From: Porphyrobacter sp. SLTP | GTDB lineage: Bacteria > Pseudomonadota > Alphaproteobacteria > Sphingomonadales > Sphingomonadaceae | Direction of reading: 5' to 3' | NCBI RefSeq assembly: GCF_009905735.1 | Contig: NZ_JAAALE010000001.1 | Span: 279,730 to 343,729, forward strand | DNA length: 64,000 nt | In this document: positions 36,164 through 44,185 of the stretch, piece by piece | Layout: every line of letters begins with the position of its first letter | Numbering within the stretch: the stretch's first letter is position 1 | The notes under the pieces: generated by a model | Seen by the model: only the letters and a program-made list of their open reading frames with translations | Told to the model about the DNA's origin: nothing | Databases searched by the model: none | Translations under genes and position numbers: made by a program

Positions 36164-39118
36164 ATGCAACGCTTCCAAAAGGCATCACTGCTCGCCGGGA
36201 CAATCATGGCTGGCGCCATGTTCGCAACACCGGCCTACGCTCAGACCGAGACTGTTTCGGACTCGGCTGAAGAAACAACCGAATCCACCGCCATCACCGT
36301 CATCGGTTCGCGCATCAAGCGCGCCGACCTCGAGTCGACCAACCCGGTCGCCGTGGTTTCGTCTGAAGAATTCCGCCTGACCGGCGCCGTCAACGTTGAG
36401 CAGGTGCTCAACACCCTGCCGCAGGTGCTTCCCGGCGTTACCGGCTTCTCGAACAACCCGGGCAACGGTAACGTCACCCTGAACCTGCGCAACCTCGGCG
36501 CCACCCGCACCCTGGTGCTGGTTAACGGCCGCCGCTGGATGCTGTCTGACACCAGCCAGCTGGTTGACGCCAACACCATTCCGCAGTTCCTGCTCAGCAA
36601 CGTCGAAGTTCTGACCGGCGGCGCCTCGGCCATTTACGGTACCGACGCTGTGTCGGGTGTTGTGAACTTCAACCTGCGTGAAGTTGAAGGTCTTGAGCTG
36701 AACGGCACCTACTCGCTGACCGGCGAGGGTGACGGCGCACGTTACCAGTTCAATGCCGCAATCGGTTCGGCGTTCGACGATGGCCGCGGTGCGGTGACCC
36801 TGTACAGCTCGTACAGCCGTCGTGACCCGATCTTCCAGGGCGCGCGCGAGTTCTCGCGTCGTGCCGCTGCTGACGGCTGTATCGCACCCGGCAGCGCCGA
36901 CGCGCAGGGGATCGGTCGTCCGTTCACCGGCGGCATTGCGGCTGCTGGCTGCGCCACCCGCGGTGGTGAGCTTGGCTACCTGCCCGGCGGTTCGCCGACC
37001 GGCCCGATCGCAACCATCGTGGCACCGGGTGGCACCTTCATCTTCAACCCCACCGGTGGCGGCACGCGCACGTTCCAGGATCCGGCGGATCTCTATAACT
37101 TCGCGCCCGACAACTACCTCCAGCTCGGCCAGGAACGCTACCTCGGTGGTGCCTATGGTCGTTACGAGTTCACGGACGGGATCGAAGCTTACGCCGAAGT
37201 CAGCTTCGTTCGTAACGAAGTCCCGACCCAGCTCGCGCCGACCCCGGCCGGTGTCAGCGCTCCGCTGTTCGTGAACAGCCCGTTCTTCAACGACCAGACT
37301 CGTGCTGTTCTCAACACGAACCCGGCCAACGCAGCGCTTGGCCCCAACTATCGCGACACGCAGGTGAGCTTCCGCTTCAACCAGCTGTCGGGCCGTATCT
37401 CGAACTTCGACCGTGACGCCTTCCGCGTCCTCGGCGGTGTTCGCGGCGACATCACCGACAGCCTGCGTTTCGACGCCTACTACAACTACGCACGCACCAC
37501 GAACACCGTGCTTCAGCGCGGTAACATCTCGCGCAGCCGTTACATCAACGCGCTGACGGTTGAGTTCGTACCGGGCAGCACCACCGAACTGCGTTGCCAG
37601 AGCGCAGCTGCTCGCAGCGCCGGATGTCTTCCGATCAACCCCTTCGGTCTCGGCCTCGCGACCCAAGGTGCGATTGACTACATCTCGGTCAACGCCACCA
37701 ACGTGACCACTTCGGAGTTGATCAACGGCGTTGCATCGGTCAACGGCGAGCTGTTCAGCCTCGGCCTTGGCGGTGAAGATGTGGCGTTCGCGGCTGGTGT
37801 TGAATACCGCAAGGTTCGCGCCGAGTTCATCCCTGACGAATTCCTGTCGTCGGGTGACGTGCTGGGCTTCAACGCCGGTCAGCCGACCGCCGGTTCGTAC
37901 GATGTGCGTGAAGTCTTCGGCGAATTGCGCATTCCGGTGCTGGAAGACACCATCATCCATCGCCTCGAACTCAACGGCGCGTTCCGTTACTCGGACTACT
38001 CGCTCCCGGCCATCGGCGGTACCTTCACCTACAACCTCGGTGGGGACTTCGCGCCGATCGAAGGTCTGCGTTTCCGCGGCACCTACGCTCGTGCGGTGCG
38101 CGCGCCGAACACGCAGGATCTGTTCGGCGGTGCGTCGACCGGCTTCCCCGGTGCGATCGACCCCTGCTCGGATCGTGGCCCGGTGGCTCAGCAGACCGCT
38201 GAACTGCGTGCCTTCTGCATCCAGTCGGGCGTGCCCGCAGCGAACGTGTTCCAGCGTAGCGTCCAGCCGGCCGCGCAGATTCAGGCGAACTTCGGTGGTA
38301 ACCCGAACGTGCTTGAGGAAACCTCGGACACCTGGACTGTTGGTGCGGTCATCCAGCCGACCTTCATTCCGCGTCTGAACGTGACTGTCGACTACTTCAA
38401 CATCGTGATTGACGGCACGATTGGCGTTCTTGGTGGCGGTTTCGCCAACTCGATCGACTTCTGCTTCAACACCATCCGCAACCCCGCCGATCAGCTTTGC
38501 CAGCCGTTCTTCGGAACCCGTAACCCGGTCAACGGGGCGCTGGGTGAAACCGCCGGCGGTCGCAACCCGCTGATCGGTTCGGCCAACGTCGGTCGTCTGG
38601 AAACCTCGGGTATCGACTTCCAGGTCGATTACTCGGTTCCGCTGTTCGGTGGCGATCTGTCGTTCTTCTACCTCGGCACCTGGCTCGACAAGCTGCGCAA
38701 CACGCCGCTGCTTCTCGTCCCGGAGCGCGTGAACATCAACGAAGGTACCTTCGGTGCACCGGAGTATCGTCACAATGTTCGCGTGAGCTACTCGGGCGGC
38801 CCGCTCACCGCGTCGGTGCGCTGGCGCCATGAGGGCAGCACGCAGGACGGCCGGATCAAGAACACCTTCTCGGGCACCACCCGTACCGGTCTTGATCCTT
38901 CGCTGATCCCGACCCCGACCATCGATGCGTACAACTATATCGACCTCGCTCTGAGCGCCGATATCAGCGAAACGCTTCAGCTGAACGCGGGCGTGAACAA
39001 CCTGTTCGACAAGCAGCCGCCGATCCTCGGCACTGCGCAGGAACAGGCCAACACCCTGCCGAGCTTCTTCGATGTGCTCGGCCGCGACTTCTTCGTGGGT
39101 GTGAACTTCCGCTTCTGA
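36164..39118 (+). CDS. TonB-dependent receptor (second)
   Basis: Outer-membrane importer of 984 residues. It has a signal peptide (ASLLAGTIMAGAMFATPAYA), a short acidic linker, a plug domain (ITVIGSRIKRADLESTNPVA, LNLRNLGATRTLVLVNGRRW, VEVLTGGASAIYGTDAVSGV) and a barrel ending in FFVGVNFRF. It is similar in layout to the third receptor at 45799-48942 (ESxNPVxVVxxEEF and NxLPQV blocks), so the two belong to the same receptor subgroup, distinct from the first. It converges on the leftward oxygenase/sulfotransferase operon. The 3' terminator is shared by both directions. Substrate unknown. Confidence 0.93.
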   Translation: MQRFQKASLLAGTIMAGAMFATPAYAQTETVSDSAEETTESTAITVIGSRIKRADLESTNPVAVVSSEEFRLTGAVNVEQVLNTLPQVLPGVTGFSNNPGNGNVTLNLRNLGATRTLVLVNGRRWMLSDTSQLVDANTIPQFLLSNVEVLTGGASAIYGTDAVSGVVNFNLREVEGLELNGTYSLTGEGDGARYQFNAAIGSAFDDGRGAVTLYSSYSRRDPIFQGAREFSRRAAADGCIAPGSADAQGIGRPFTGGIAAAGCATRGGELGYLPGGSPTGPIATIVAPGGTFIFNPTGGGTRTFQDPADLYNFAPDNYLQLGQERYLGGAYGRYEFTDGIEAYAEVSFVRNEVPTQLAPTPAGVSAPLFVNSPFFNDQTRAVLNTNPANAALGPNYRDTQVSFRFNQLSGRISNFDRDAFRVLGGVRGDITDSLRFDAYYNYARTTNTVLQRGNISRSRYINALTVEFVPGSTTELRCQSAAARSAGCLPINPFGLGLATQGAIDYISVNATNVTTSELINGVASVNGELFSLGLGGEDVAFAAGVEYRKVRAEFIPDEFLSSGDVLGFNAGQPTAGSYDVREVFGELRIPVLEDTIIHRLELNGAFRYSDYSLPAIGGTFTYNLGGDFAPIEGLRFRGTYARAVRAPNTQDLFGGASTGFPGAIDPCSDRGPVAQQTAELRAFCIQSGVPAANVFQRSVQPAAQIQANFGGNPNVLEETSDTWTVGAVIQPTFIPRLNVTVDYFNIVIDGTIGVLGGGFANSIDFCFNTIRNPADQLCQPFFGTRNPVNGALGETAGGRNPLIGSANVGRLETSGIDFQVDYSVPLFGGDLSFFYLGTWLDKLRNTPLLLVPERVNINEGTFGAPEYRHNVRVSYSGGPLTASVRWRHEGSTQDGRIKNTFSGTTRTGLDPSLIPTPTIDAYNYIDLALSADISETLQLNAGVNNLFDKQPPILGTAQEQANTLPSFFDVLGRDFFVGVNFRF

Positions 39119-39143
39119 TCCCGGTCAGAACAGACACATAAAG

Positions 39144-39182
39144 AGGGGCGGCGGATCACACGATCCGCCGCCCCTTCTTTTT
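39144..39182. terminator. Bidirectional terminator
   Basis: AGGGGCGGCGGATC (39144-39157), loop ACAC, GATCCGCCGCCCCT (39162-39175), then TCTTTTT; on the other strand the hairpin is followed by CTTTAT. The perfect 14-bp stem separates the convergent receptor and TPR/oxygenase genes. Confidence 0.92.
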
Positions 39183-39199
39183 GCCCGAACCCCGGTGCG

Positions 39200-40882
39200 T
39201 CAGACAGCGGCGCTGACGTCGAACGCCACGGTCATGCGCGTGCCTTGGGTGATCGGGCGGGTGCCGTGGTAGAGCGTACTGGGAAACAGCACGAGCGTAC
39301 CGGGTTGCGGGCGGACCGTGTGCAGGCTGCCGAGACCTTCGGCGAGGCCTGGCGGCGGATTGCCCAGTTCAAGCCACCCGGGCTGGCCGTCGGCGGCCAC
39401 TTCGTCCGGCACCAGCCAGTAACTGGCCGAGGACAATAGCCCGCGCGGGTGGATATGGGCCGCGTGGTGACCCTGACCGTCGAGCCGGATCGACCAGCTG
39501 CCGACAATCGTCCACGGATCATCCCTGTGCGCGAGCAGGGGGTGGCGGGGATCGGCGGGTGGCAGACCGGCGCGATACTCGGCCATCGCCTCGTGAAGGG
39601 CCGCTTCGAGCCGTGCGAGTTCCGGTTCGGCGCGCGCAAACAGCGCGCCCTTGGTCTGGCTACCGCGTTTGACCGACTGCCCGATCGGCATGGCCGAATG
39701 GCGGTGGAGCGCGGTCAGGAGCGCGGTCAGTTCTGCGCGCTCGCCTTCGTCCAGCGAGAGCGGCAATTGCCGGACCAGCCCTGGCTGGCCGTGAAGCCAT
39801 TCGTGCCGCGCGTCCCCGCTGAGCCGCCAGCACAGGTCCGTGAGCGCCCAGGCGACCACATCGCCGGGCCGGGCGGCGCGCACCTTGGCCAGTTCAGCCT
39901 CCGCCCGCGCGATTTCGCCCAGTCGCAGCCAGTTGCGCCCCCGCGCGGTCGACCATTCGGGCGTCGCCATCCCGGAGAAACAATCGAGCACGCCCTGCGC
40001 CTCGTCCGCCGCTCCCGCTTCGCCAAGCGCCACCGCCTGAGTCAGCGCAAGATCGGCGTTTTCGGGCCAGGTGGCGCGCGCACGAGCAAGGATGGCAGCG
40101 CTATCCGCAGGCCGGTCGACCCCTTCGAGCGTCTCGGACCAGGCAAGCCATACCTCCGGTCCCGCGCCCTGCTGCGCTGCGACGTGCGCGAAGTGATCGG
40201 CAAAGTTCGCATGCTCTCCCGCCGCCCAGCGCAGCTCGGCATGCAGCTTCAGCGCCGCGGTCCAGCCCGGCATGTGGGTGATGAGCGTCGTCGTGCACTC
40301 CAACGCCTCATCCATCCTGCCGGCAACTGCGAGTGCTTGTGCGTAGTCAAACAGCAGGTTGGGATCGCCGCGGTTGAGGGTCAAGGCCGTCTCAAGTAGG
40401 GGGATCGCATTGGGGGCGCTGCGTTCAAGTGCGAGCCGCGCACGACTGTGGGCGGTCTTGGCCCCGCTTGGATCGAGCGCCACCGCGCGCGCAATGCTGG
40501 CTTCGGCCTCCCGGTAACGCATAGCCTGTCGCTCGCTATCGGCACGCACGCGCCAATAGCCCGGATTTTGCGCCGCTACCGCTTCGAGCGGAGCAAGCAG
40601 GGCGGCGGCGCGGGCGGGCTGCTCCATGCGGCCAAGCGTGATGGCCGCGTTGATCCCGGCCTCGACCAGATCGGGCGCGAGCGAAAGCGCGCGTTCGAAC
40701 AGCGCCAAAGCGCGATCCAGCCGCCCCGCTTTGAAGTGAAAATTGCCCGCACTGTTGGCGAGCCGTGCGTCGTGGGGAAAGTCCGCCAGTCCGCGCGCGT
40801 ACAGGGCGTCCGCCTCGGCATCGCGGCCCTGCGCGGCGAGCTGGCTCGCCGCCATGGCAACGCTTTGCGCGCTTCCCGTCAT
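39200..40882 (-). CDS. TPR protein fused to a 2OG-Fe(II) oxygenase domain (last gene of operon)
   Basis: The 560-residue product has no signal peptide. Residues 1-330 are tetratricopeptide-like helix pairs (QLAAQGRDAEADALYARGLA, AGRLDRALALFERALSLAPD). The C-terminal 200 residues look like a 2OG-FeII_Oxy_5-type hydroxylase: an HxHP motif in AAHIHPRGLLSSASYWLVPD, distal histidine in LYHGTRP, and the strand RMTVAFDV. It is close in design to the protein at 44186-45775 (WSIRL/WSVRL, PGTLVLFPST/PGRLVLFPST). Such enzymes hydroxylate amino-acid side chains or small molecules; TPRs would bind a protein partner. ATG lies 16 bases after the preceding oxygenase and follows GAGAGG. Substrate unknown. Confidence 0.82.
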   Translation of the reverse strand: MTGSAQSVAMAASQLAAQGRDAEADALYARGLADFPHDARLANSAGNFHFKAGRLDRALALFERALSLAPDLVEAGINAAITLGRMEQPARAAALLAPLEAVAAQNPGYWRVRADSERQAMRYREAEASIARAVALDPSGAKTAHSRARLALERSAPNAIPLLETALTLNRGDPNLLFDYAQALAVAGRMDEALECTTTLITHMPGWTAALKLHAELRWAAGEHANFADHFAHVAAQQGAGPEVWLAWSETLEGVDRPADSAAILARARATWPENADLALTQAVALGEAGAADEAQGVLDCFSGMATPEWSTARGRNWLRLGEIARAEAELAKVRAARPGDVVAWALTDLCWRLSGDARHEWLHGQPGLVRQLPLSLDEGERAELTALLTALHRHSAMPIGQSVKRGSQTKGALFARAEPELARLEAALHEAMAEYRAGLPPADPRHPLLAHRDDPWTIVGSWSIRLDGQGHHAAHIHPRGLLSSASYWLVPDEVAADGQPGWLELGNPPPGLAEGLGSLHTVRPQPGTLVLFPSTLYHGTRPITQGTRMTVAFDVSAAV

Positions 40883-40898
40883 TGTGCGCCTCTCACGG

Positions 40899-41630
40899 TC
40901 ACCGGCTGCGCAGCCACCCTGTCACAGCCATTCGTCCGATGGGCGCGAACGGCGGGACGTAGCTGACCAGATGCGATTGCGGCACGCGAAACAGGTTTAG
41001 CGCATTGAAGCGGGGGCGGAAACCTTCGATCACGTCGCCTTCGTCATTCAGGAACAGCAGGTAGCCGCCCCAGTCCGGATGCCAATCGTCGCGCGCGAGG
41101 TTCAGCACGTAGGCAACCTCCCACCCTTCGGCGACATGACTGTCGGTGTGGCGGCCAAGATAGTGGCCCGGCGCGAACAGGGTCGCCTGACCATCGGCCT
41201 TGACCAGCTGTTCGACGCCGGTGACCTTGCGAACCAGATCCAGAAAATCGGGGGTGTTGAGGTGTTCGAGCAGGATCTCGTGCGCGCCGCCCGGATCCCA
41301 GCCTTCGCGGATCGATTCGAGGATCGGATAATGCGCGAAGCGGAAGCCATATTCGCCGCGGGCCGAATGCTGTTCGGCATTTTGCATGGCGTGGCGGAGC
41401 GTCTGCTGGCCTTCGGGTGTGCGGCTGTGGGCACCGCGGATGCTGGTGGGCTTTTCGGTCCCGGCGCCAATCGCAATGCCCCAATCCGTACCCCGCGCCA
41501 GCACCATCTGGAGTTCGCTGGCGCTTTCCGGGGTCAGCACGTCGCGCAGCTGGACCCGTCCTGTCGCTGCGAAGCGGGCGGCGTAGGCAGGTAGGTCGAG
41601 CGCCGGATTGAGTTCGAAAAGGGTCTTCAT
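40899..41630 (-). CDS. 2OG-Fe(II) oxygenase, prolyl-hydroxylase-like
   Basis: The 243-residue cytoplasmic product resembles Tpa1/prolyl 4-hydroxylase-type dioxygenases. The iron motif HTDSH (HxD) sits in LGRHTDSHVAEGWEVAYVLN, followed by DWHPDWGGYLLFLNDEGDV, the block RFNALNLFRVPQSHLVSYV with the distal histidine, and RMAVTGWL with the 2-oxoglutarate arginine. It differs from the two TPR-linked oxygenases in this operon, so the operon codes for two distinct oxygenase types. ATG follows AGGAC. Confidence 0.85.
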   Translation of the reverse strand: MKTLFELNPALDLPAYAARFAATGRVQLRDVLTPESASELQMVLARGTDWGIAIGAGTEKPTSIRGAHSRTPEGQQTLRHAMQNAEQHSARGEYGFRFAHYPILESIREGWDPGGAHEILLEHLNTPDFLDLVRKVTGVEQLVKADGQATLFAPGHYLGRHTDSHVAEGWEVAYVLNLARDDWHPDWGGYLLFLNDEGDVIEGFRPRFNALNLFRVPQSHLVSYVPPFAPIGRMAVTGWLRSR

Positions 41631-41659
41631 GTTGTCCTGACTACATCATCAAGCCCGGC

Positions 41660-42217
41660 TCACCGCACGCGCCGTCCCTTGACGCCCTTCTGGCCATCGA
41701 TCCGCAGGAAATAGCTGCTGAAGGCGCCGCTCTTGATCTCAAGCGACCTGCCGACCTTGGGCCGCATCAGGCCGGCCGGCATTTCGTCGATCTGCCATTC
41801 CGCGCCTTCCGCCGTGGTGATGACGAAGCGGCCGTTCACGTTGCGAACCGCCGCAATGGTGGTGTTGAGCGTGGCGAATTCCTCGGCCTGCTCAGGGTCG
41901 TCCTTGTCGCTCTTGCCGCCGAAGATGCCGAGATCGGGAAGGGTGAAGCCAAACAGCTTGCGCCGGGCCTCGCGCACATCCTCACGGTCGACGACCCGCA
42001 CTTCGCCGTCGCTGCTAGCGGCGACCATGGCTGACACGGCGGTGTCATAGCACGCGAGGCGCTGGGCCGGGTCGGTCTTGGACTGGCACTCGCGCAGCGC
42101 GGTGACATAGCTGCTCTCGTCCGCGGCGACCTTGTCTTGAGCGGCGAGCGGCGCGGCGGCACCTGCGGCAATCGCAAGCGCCGCGCAGGCAGCAGCGGCA
42201 GCACGGATAGGGGTCAT
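41660..42217 (-). CDS. Secreted protein of unknown function, paralogue of 35342-35914
   Basis: The 185-residue product has a clear signal peptide (AAAAACAALAIAAGAAAPLAAQ). The mature part has CQSKTDPAQRLACYDTAV, then GEVRVVDREDVREARRKLFG, FTLPDLGIFGG, a domain with FVITTAEGAEWQI and the end motif SSYFLRIDGQKGVKGRRV. The same blocks occur in the paralogue next to the second receptor. It lies between the sulfotransferase and the small oxygenase genes and is the only secreted member of the downstream genes. ATG at 42215-42217 follows GGGAGAG. Possible roles are a periplasmic chaperone or a lid/partner of the receptor; function unassigned. Confidence 0.78.
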   Translation of the reverse strand: MTPIRAAAAACAALAIAAGAAAPLAAQDKVAADESSYVTALRECQSKTDPAQRLACYDTAVSAMVAASSDGEVRVVDREDVREARRKLFGFTLPDLGIFGGKSDKDDPEQAEEFATLNTTIAAVRNVNGRFVITTAEGAEWQIDEMPAGLMRPKVGRSLEIKSGAFSSYFLRIDGQKGVKGRRVR

Positions 42218-42298
42218 GGTGGTCTCTCCCAGCAAGGGCCGTTCAAGCCCTGTCATTCGCGGCCCTGATTACCCCTGCAAGCGGCCCAAGGCAAACCG

Positions 42299-44179
42299 TC
42301 AGACCTCGTAGCCCATTCTCTCCGCCCAAGGCGCAAGGATCGGCATCACCGGCTCGAGTTGATCGGCATAGCGCCGCCACCGCCCACTCGCGCGGGTGTA
42401 AAGCTTCTCGCCGATCTGGGCGTAGCTGGCGGTCTTCACCCGGCCACGTTCTTTCGCGGTTTCCTCATGAGCGAGCAGACGGTCGTTCCAGTCGAGCCCG
42501 AGCCAGGACACCAGCGGCTGCAATTCGCCGCGCGAGTCCTCGACCAGCCGCTCGTATCGTACGGCATGGGCGGCAATTGGGAACAGATCGTTCGCCCGGT
42601 GCCAGGCGCGGAACACCGCGTCATAGGTGCGTGCGGCTTCCTCAAGATCGGTGAAGCTGCGCATTGCGAAATTGAGCGTGAAATTGGCCATGAAGCAGCT
42701 CAGCACCACGTCAGCCGGGTGACGCTCGGCGAGGATGAAGCGGGCGTTCGGGAACATCCGGTGGATTTGCACCGCGCGGGCCATGTTGAGCGGGTGCTTG
42801 TCGACTAGCCAGCGCTGGCCGTCCCATCCGTGGCCCACAGCACTGGCGAAGTAGGCCTCACGGAGCTGTCCGCATTGCTGGGGGTTGAGCGCGGCGAGGT
42901 CGAAGTCTCCCAACATCCGCAGGATTTCCGCCATCATCGGGCGTTCTTCCAGCACGTGCAGGTCGGGCAGGCCCATCAGCATCGTGTCGAGCAGCGTCGT
43001 GCCCGAACGGGGGAAGCCAACAAGAAACACCGGATCGCGCCGCGCCGGATCACCCGCAAGCGGTGGAGCCCAGCGCGCGGCCCATTCCGGCGTCCATCGG
43101 ACCAGATCAGCCTCGACACTCTCGCGGTATGTCGGCCCGTGACGGGGCGGCGCTTCGGCGATGGCGGCCGCGTTCATGGTCTCGAACGCGGCAAAGGCGC
43201 GGGGGACATCGCCGAGCCGCTCGGCGATGTTGCCGATCAGTGCCGCGCGCCGCATCGGGTGGATCGTGGCGGGGATCGCCTCTGCGTGCCGTGCCGCATC
43301 CTCGAACCGTCCCTCGCGCTGGGCGAGCCAGGCGTGCAGGAAAGCAACCTCTGGCGGGCAGGCCGCCGGGTCGAGGCTGGCGAGGAAGGCTGCCAGCGCC
43401 TCGGTGCGGTTGGTCGCTTCGTAAAGCCGGCCGAGTTCCAGCTGCGCCTCGCCAAAGTCGGGCCATCGCTGCACCGCCGCTTCCAGCACGGTGATTGCTT
43501 CGTCGAGCAGTTCGTTATGCGCCAGCGCCATGCCGAGCTCGGTCTGTGCGGCACGACTGTCCGGCGCGACTGCAACCGCATCGCGCGCCACCTTGAGGCG
43601 CGGTTCGCCGAGGTCCGCCTGCCGCAGCACATCGGCGAGGTTGAGGTACATTCCCACCTCGTCCGGCTGATAGGTGATCGCGTGTTCGAAGGCATTGATC
43701 GCCTGATCGAAATGGCCGGCAGCGGCGTGGATATTGCCGAGATTGTTCCAGCTGGCCGCATCCGCCGGCTCACCCTGAAGCACGCGGCCATAGGCCTGCA
43801 CGGCCAGCGCCATCTCACCGCGCTGCTGGCGCACCCAGGCCTCGATCCGGGCGAGGGCGGGCAGGTCTGACCCCTGCGCCAGCACCAGCGCCTCGTCCTC
43901 GCGGCCCGCCGCGAGCAGCGCGCGTGCCAGATCGCCGCGAATTTCGATGTCATCGGGCCGCAGCCGCGCGAGCGTATCGAGATGCGTTACCGCGCGCGGC
44001 GCATCACCCAGTTCGAGCGCGGCGAGGCCCGCAATCGCGAGGAAGGGCGCACCCGCCTCGGTCGCCGCAGCATGGCCCTCTGCCAATGCCAGTGCGCCAG
44101 CGGCATCACCCGCTTGGCGCAGGCGGATCGCCTCGGTCAGAGCCGGGGGGAGCGCCGCGGTGGGGGTGGCCTGATACAT
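42299..44179 (-). CDS. TPR protein fused to a sulfotransferase domain
   Basis: The 626-residue cytoplasmic product has tetratricopeptide repeats in residues 1-360 (ALELGDAPRAVTHLDTLARL, GHFDQAINAFEHAITYQPDE) and a sulfotransferase domain from about 380. The PAPS-binding loop is VGFPRSGTTLLDTML, the second site is near RFILAERHPADVVLSCFMAN, and YERLVEDSRGELQPLVSWLG is the usual C-terminal block. It would transfer sulfate from PAPS to a hydroxyl or tyrosine of a protein or small molecule. It starts six bases after the stop of the preceding oxygenase gene, so the two are coupled. The family is common beside TonB receptors in sphingomonads, but the acceptor is unknown. Confidence 0.88.
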   Translation of the reverse strand: MYQATPTAALPPALTEAIRLRQAGDAAGALALAEGHAAATEAGAPFLAIAGLAALELGDAPRAVTHLDTLARLRPDDIEIRGDLARALLAAGREDEALVLAQGSDLPALARIEAWVRQQRGEMALAVQAYGRVLQGEPADAASWNNLGNIHAAAGHFDQAINAFEHAITYQPDEVGMYLNLADVLRQADLGEPRLKVARDAVAVAPDSRAAQTELGMALAHNELLDEAITVLEAAVQRWPDFGEAQLELGRLYEATNRTEALAAFLASLDPAACPPEVAFLHAWLAQREGRFEDAARHAEAIPATIHPMRRAALIGNIAERLGDVPRAFAAFETMNAAAIAEAPPRHGPTYRESVEADLVRWTPEWAARWAPPLAGDPARRDPVFLVGFPRSGTTLLDTMLMGLPDLHVLEERPMMAEILRMLGDFDLAALNPQQCGQLREAYFASAVGHGWDGQRWLVDKHPLNMARAVQIHRMFPNARFILAERHPADVVLSCFMANFTLNFAMRSFTDLEEAARTYDAVFRAWHRANDLFPIAAHAVRYERLVEDSRGELQPLVSWLGLDWNDRLLAHEETAKERGRVKTASYAQIGEKLYTRASGRWRRYADQLEPVMPILAPWAERMGYEV

Positions 44180-44185
44180 GTCGCG

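Noticed and set aside
36185..38830. An 881-codon minus-strand frame inside the second receptor
   Set aside because: Mirror of the receptor coding sequence; the plus frame has signal peptide, plug and barrel.
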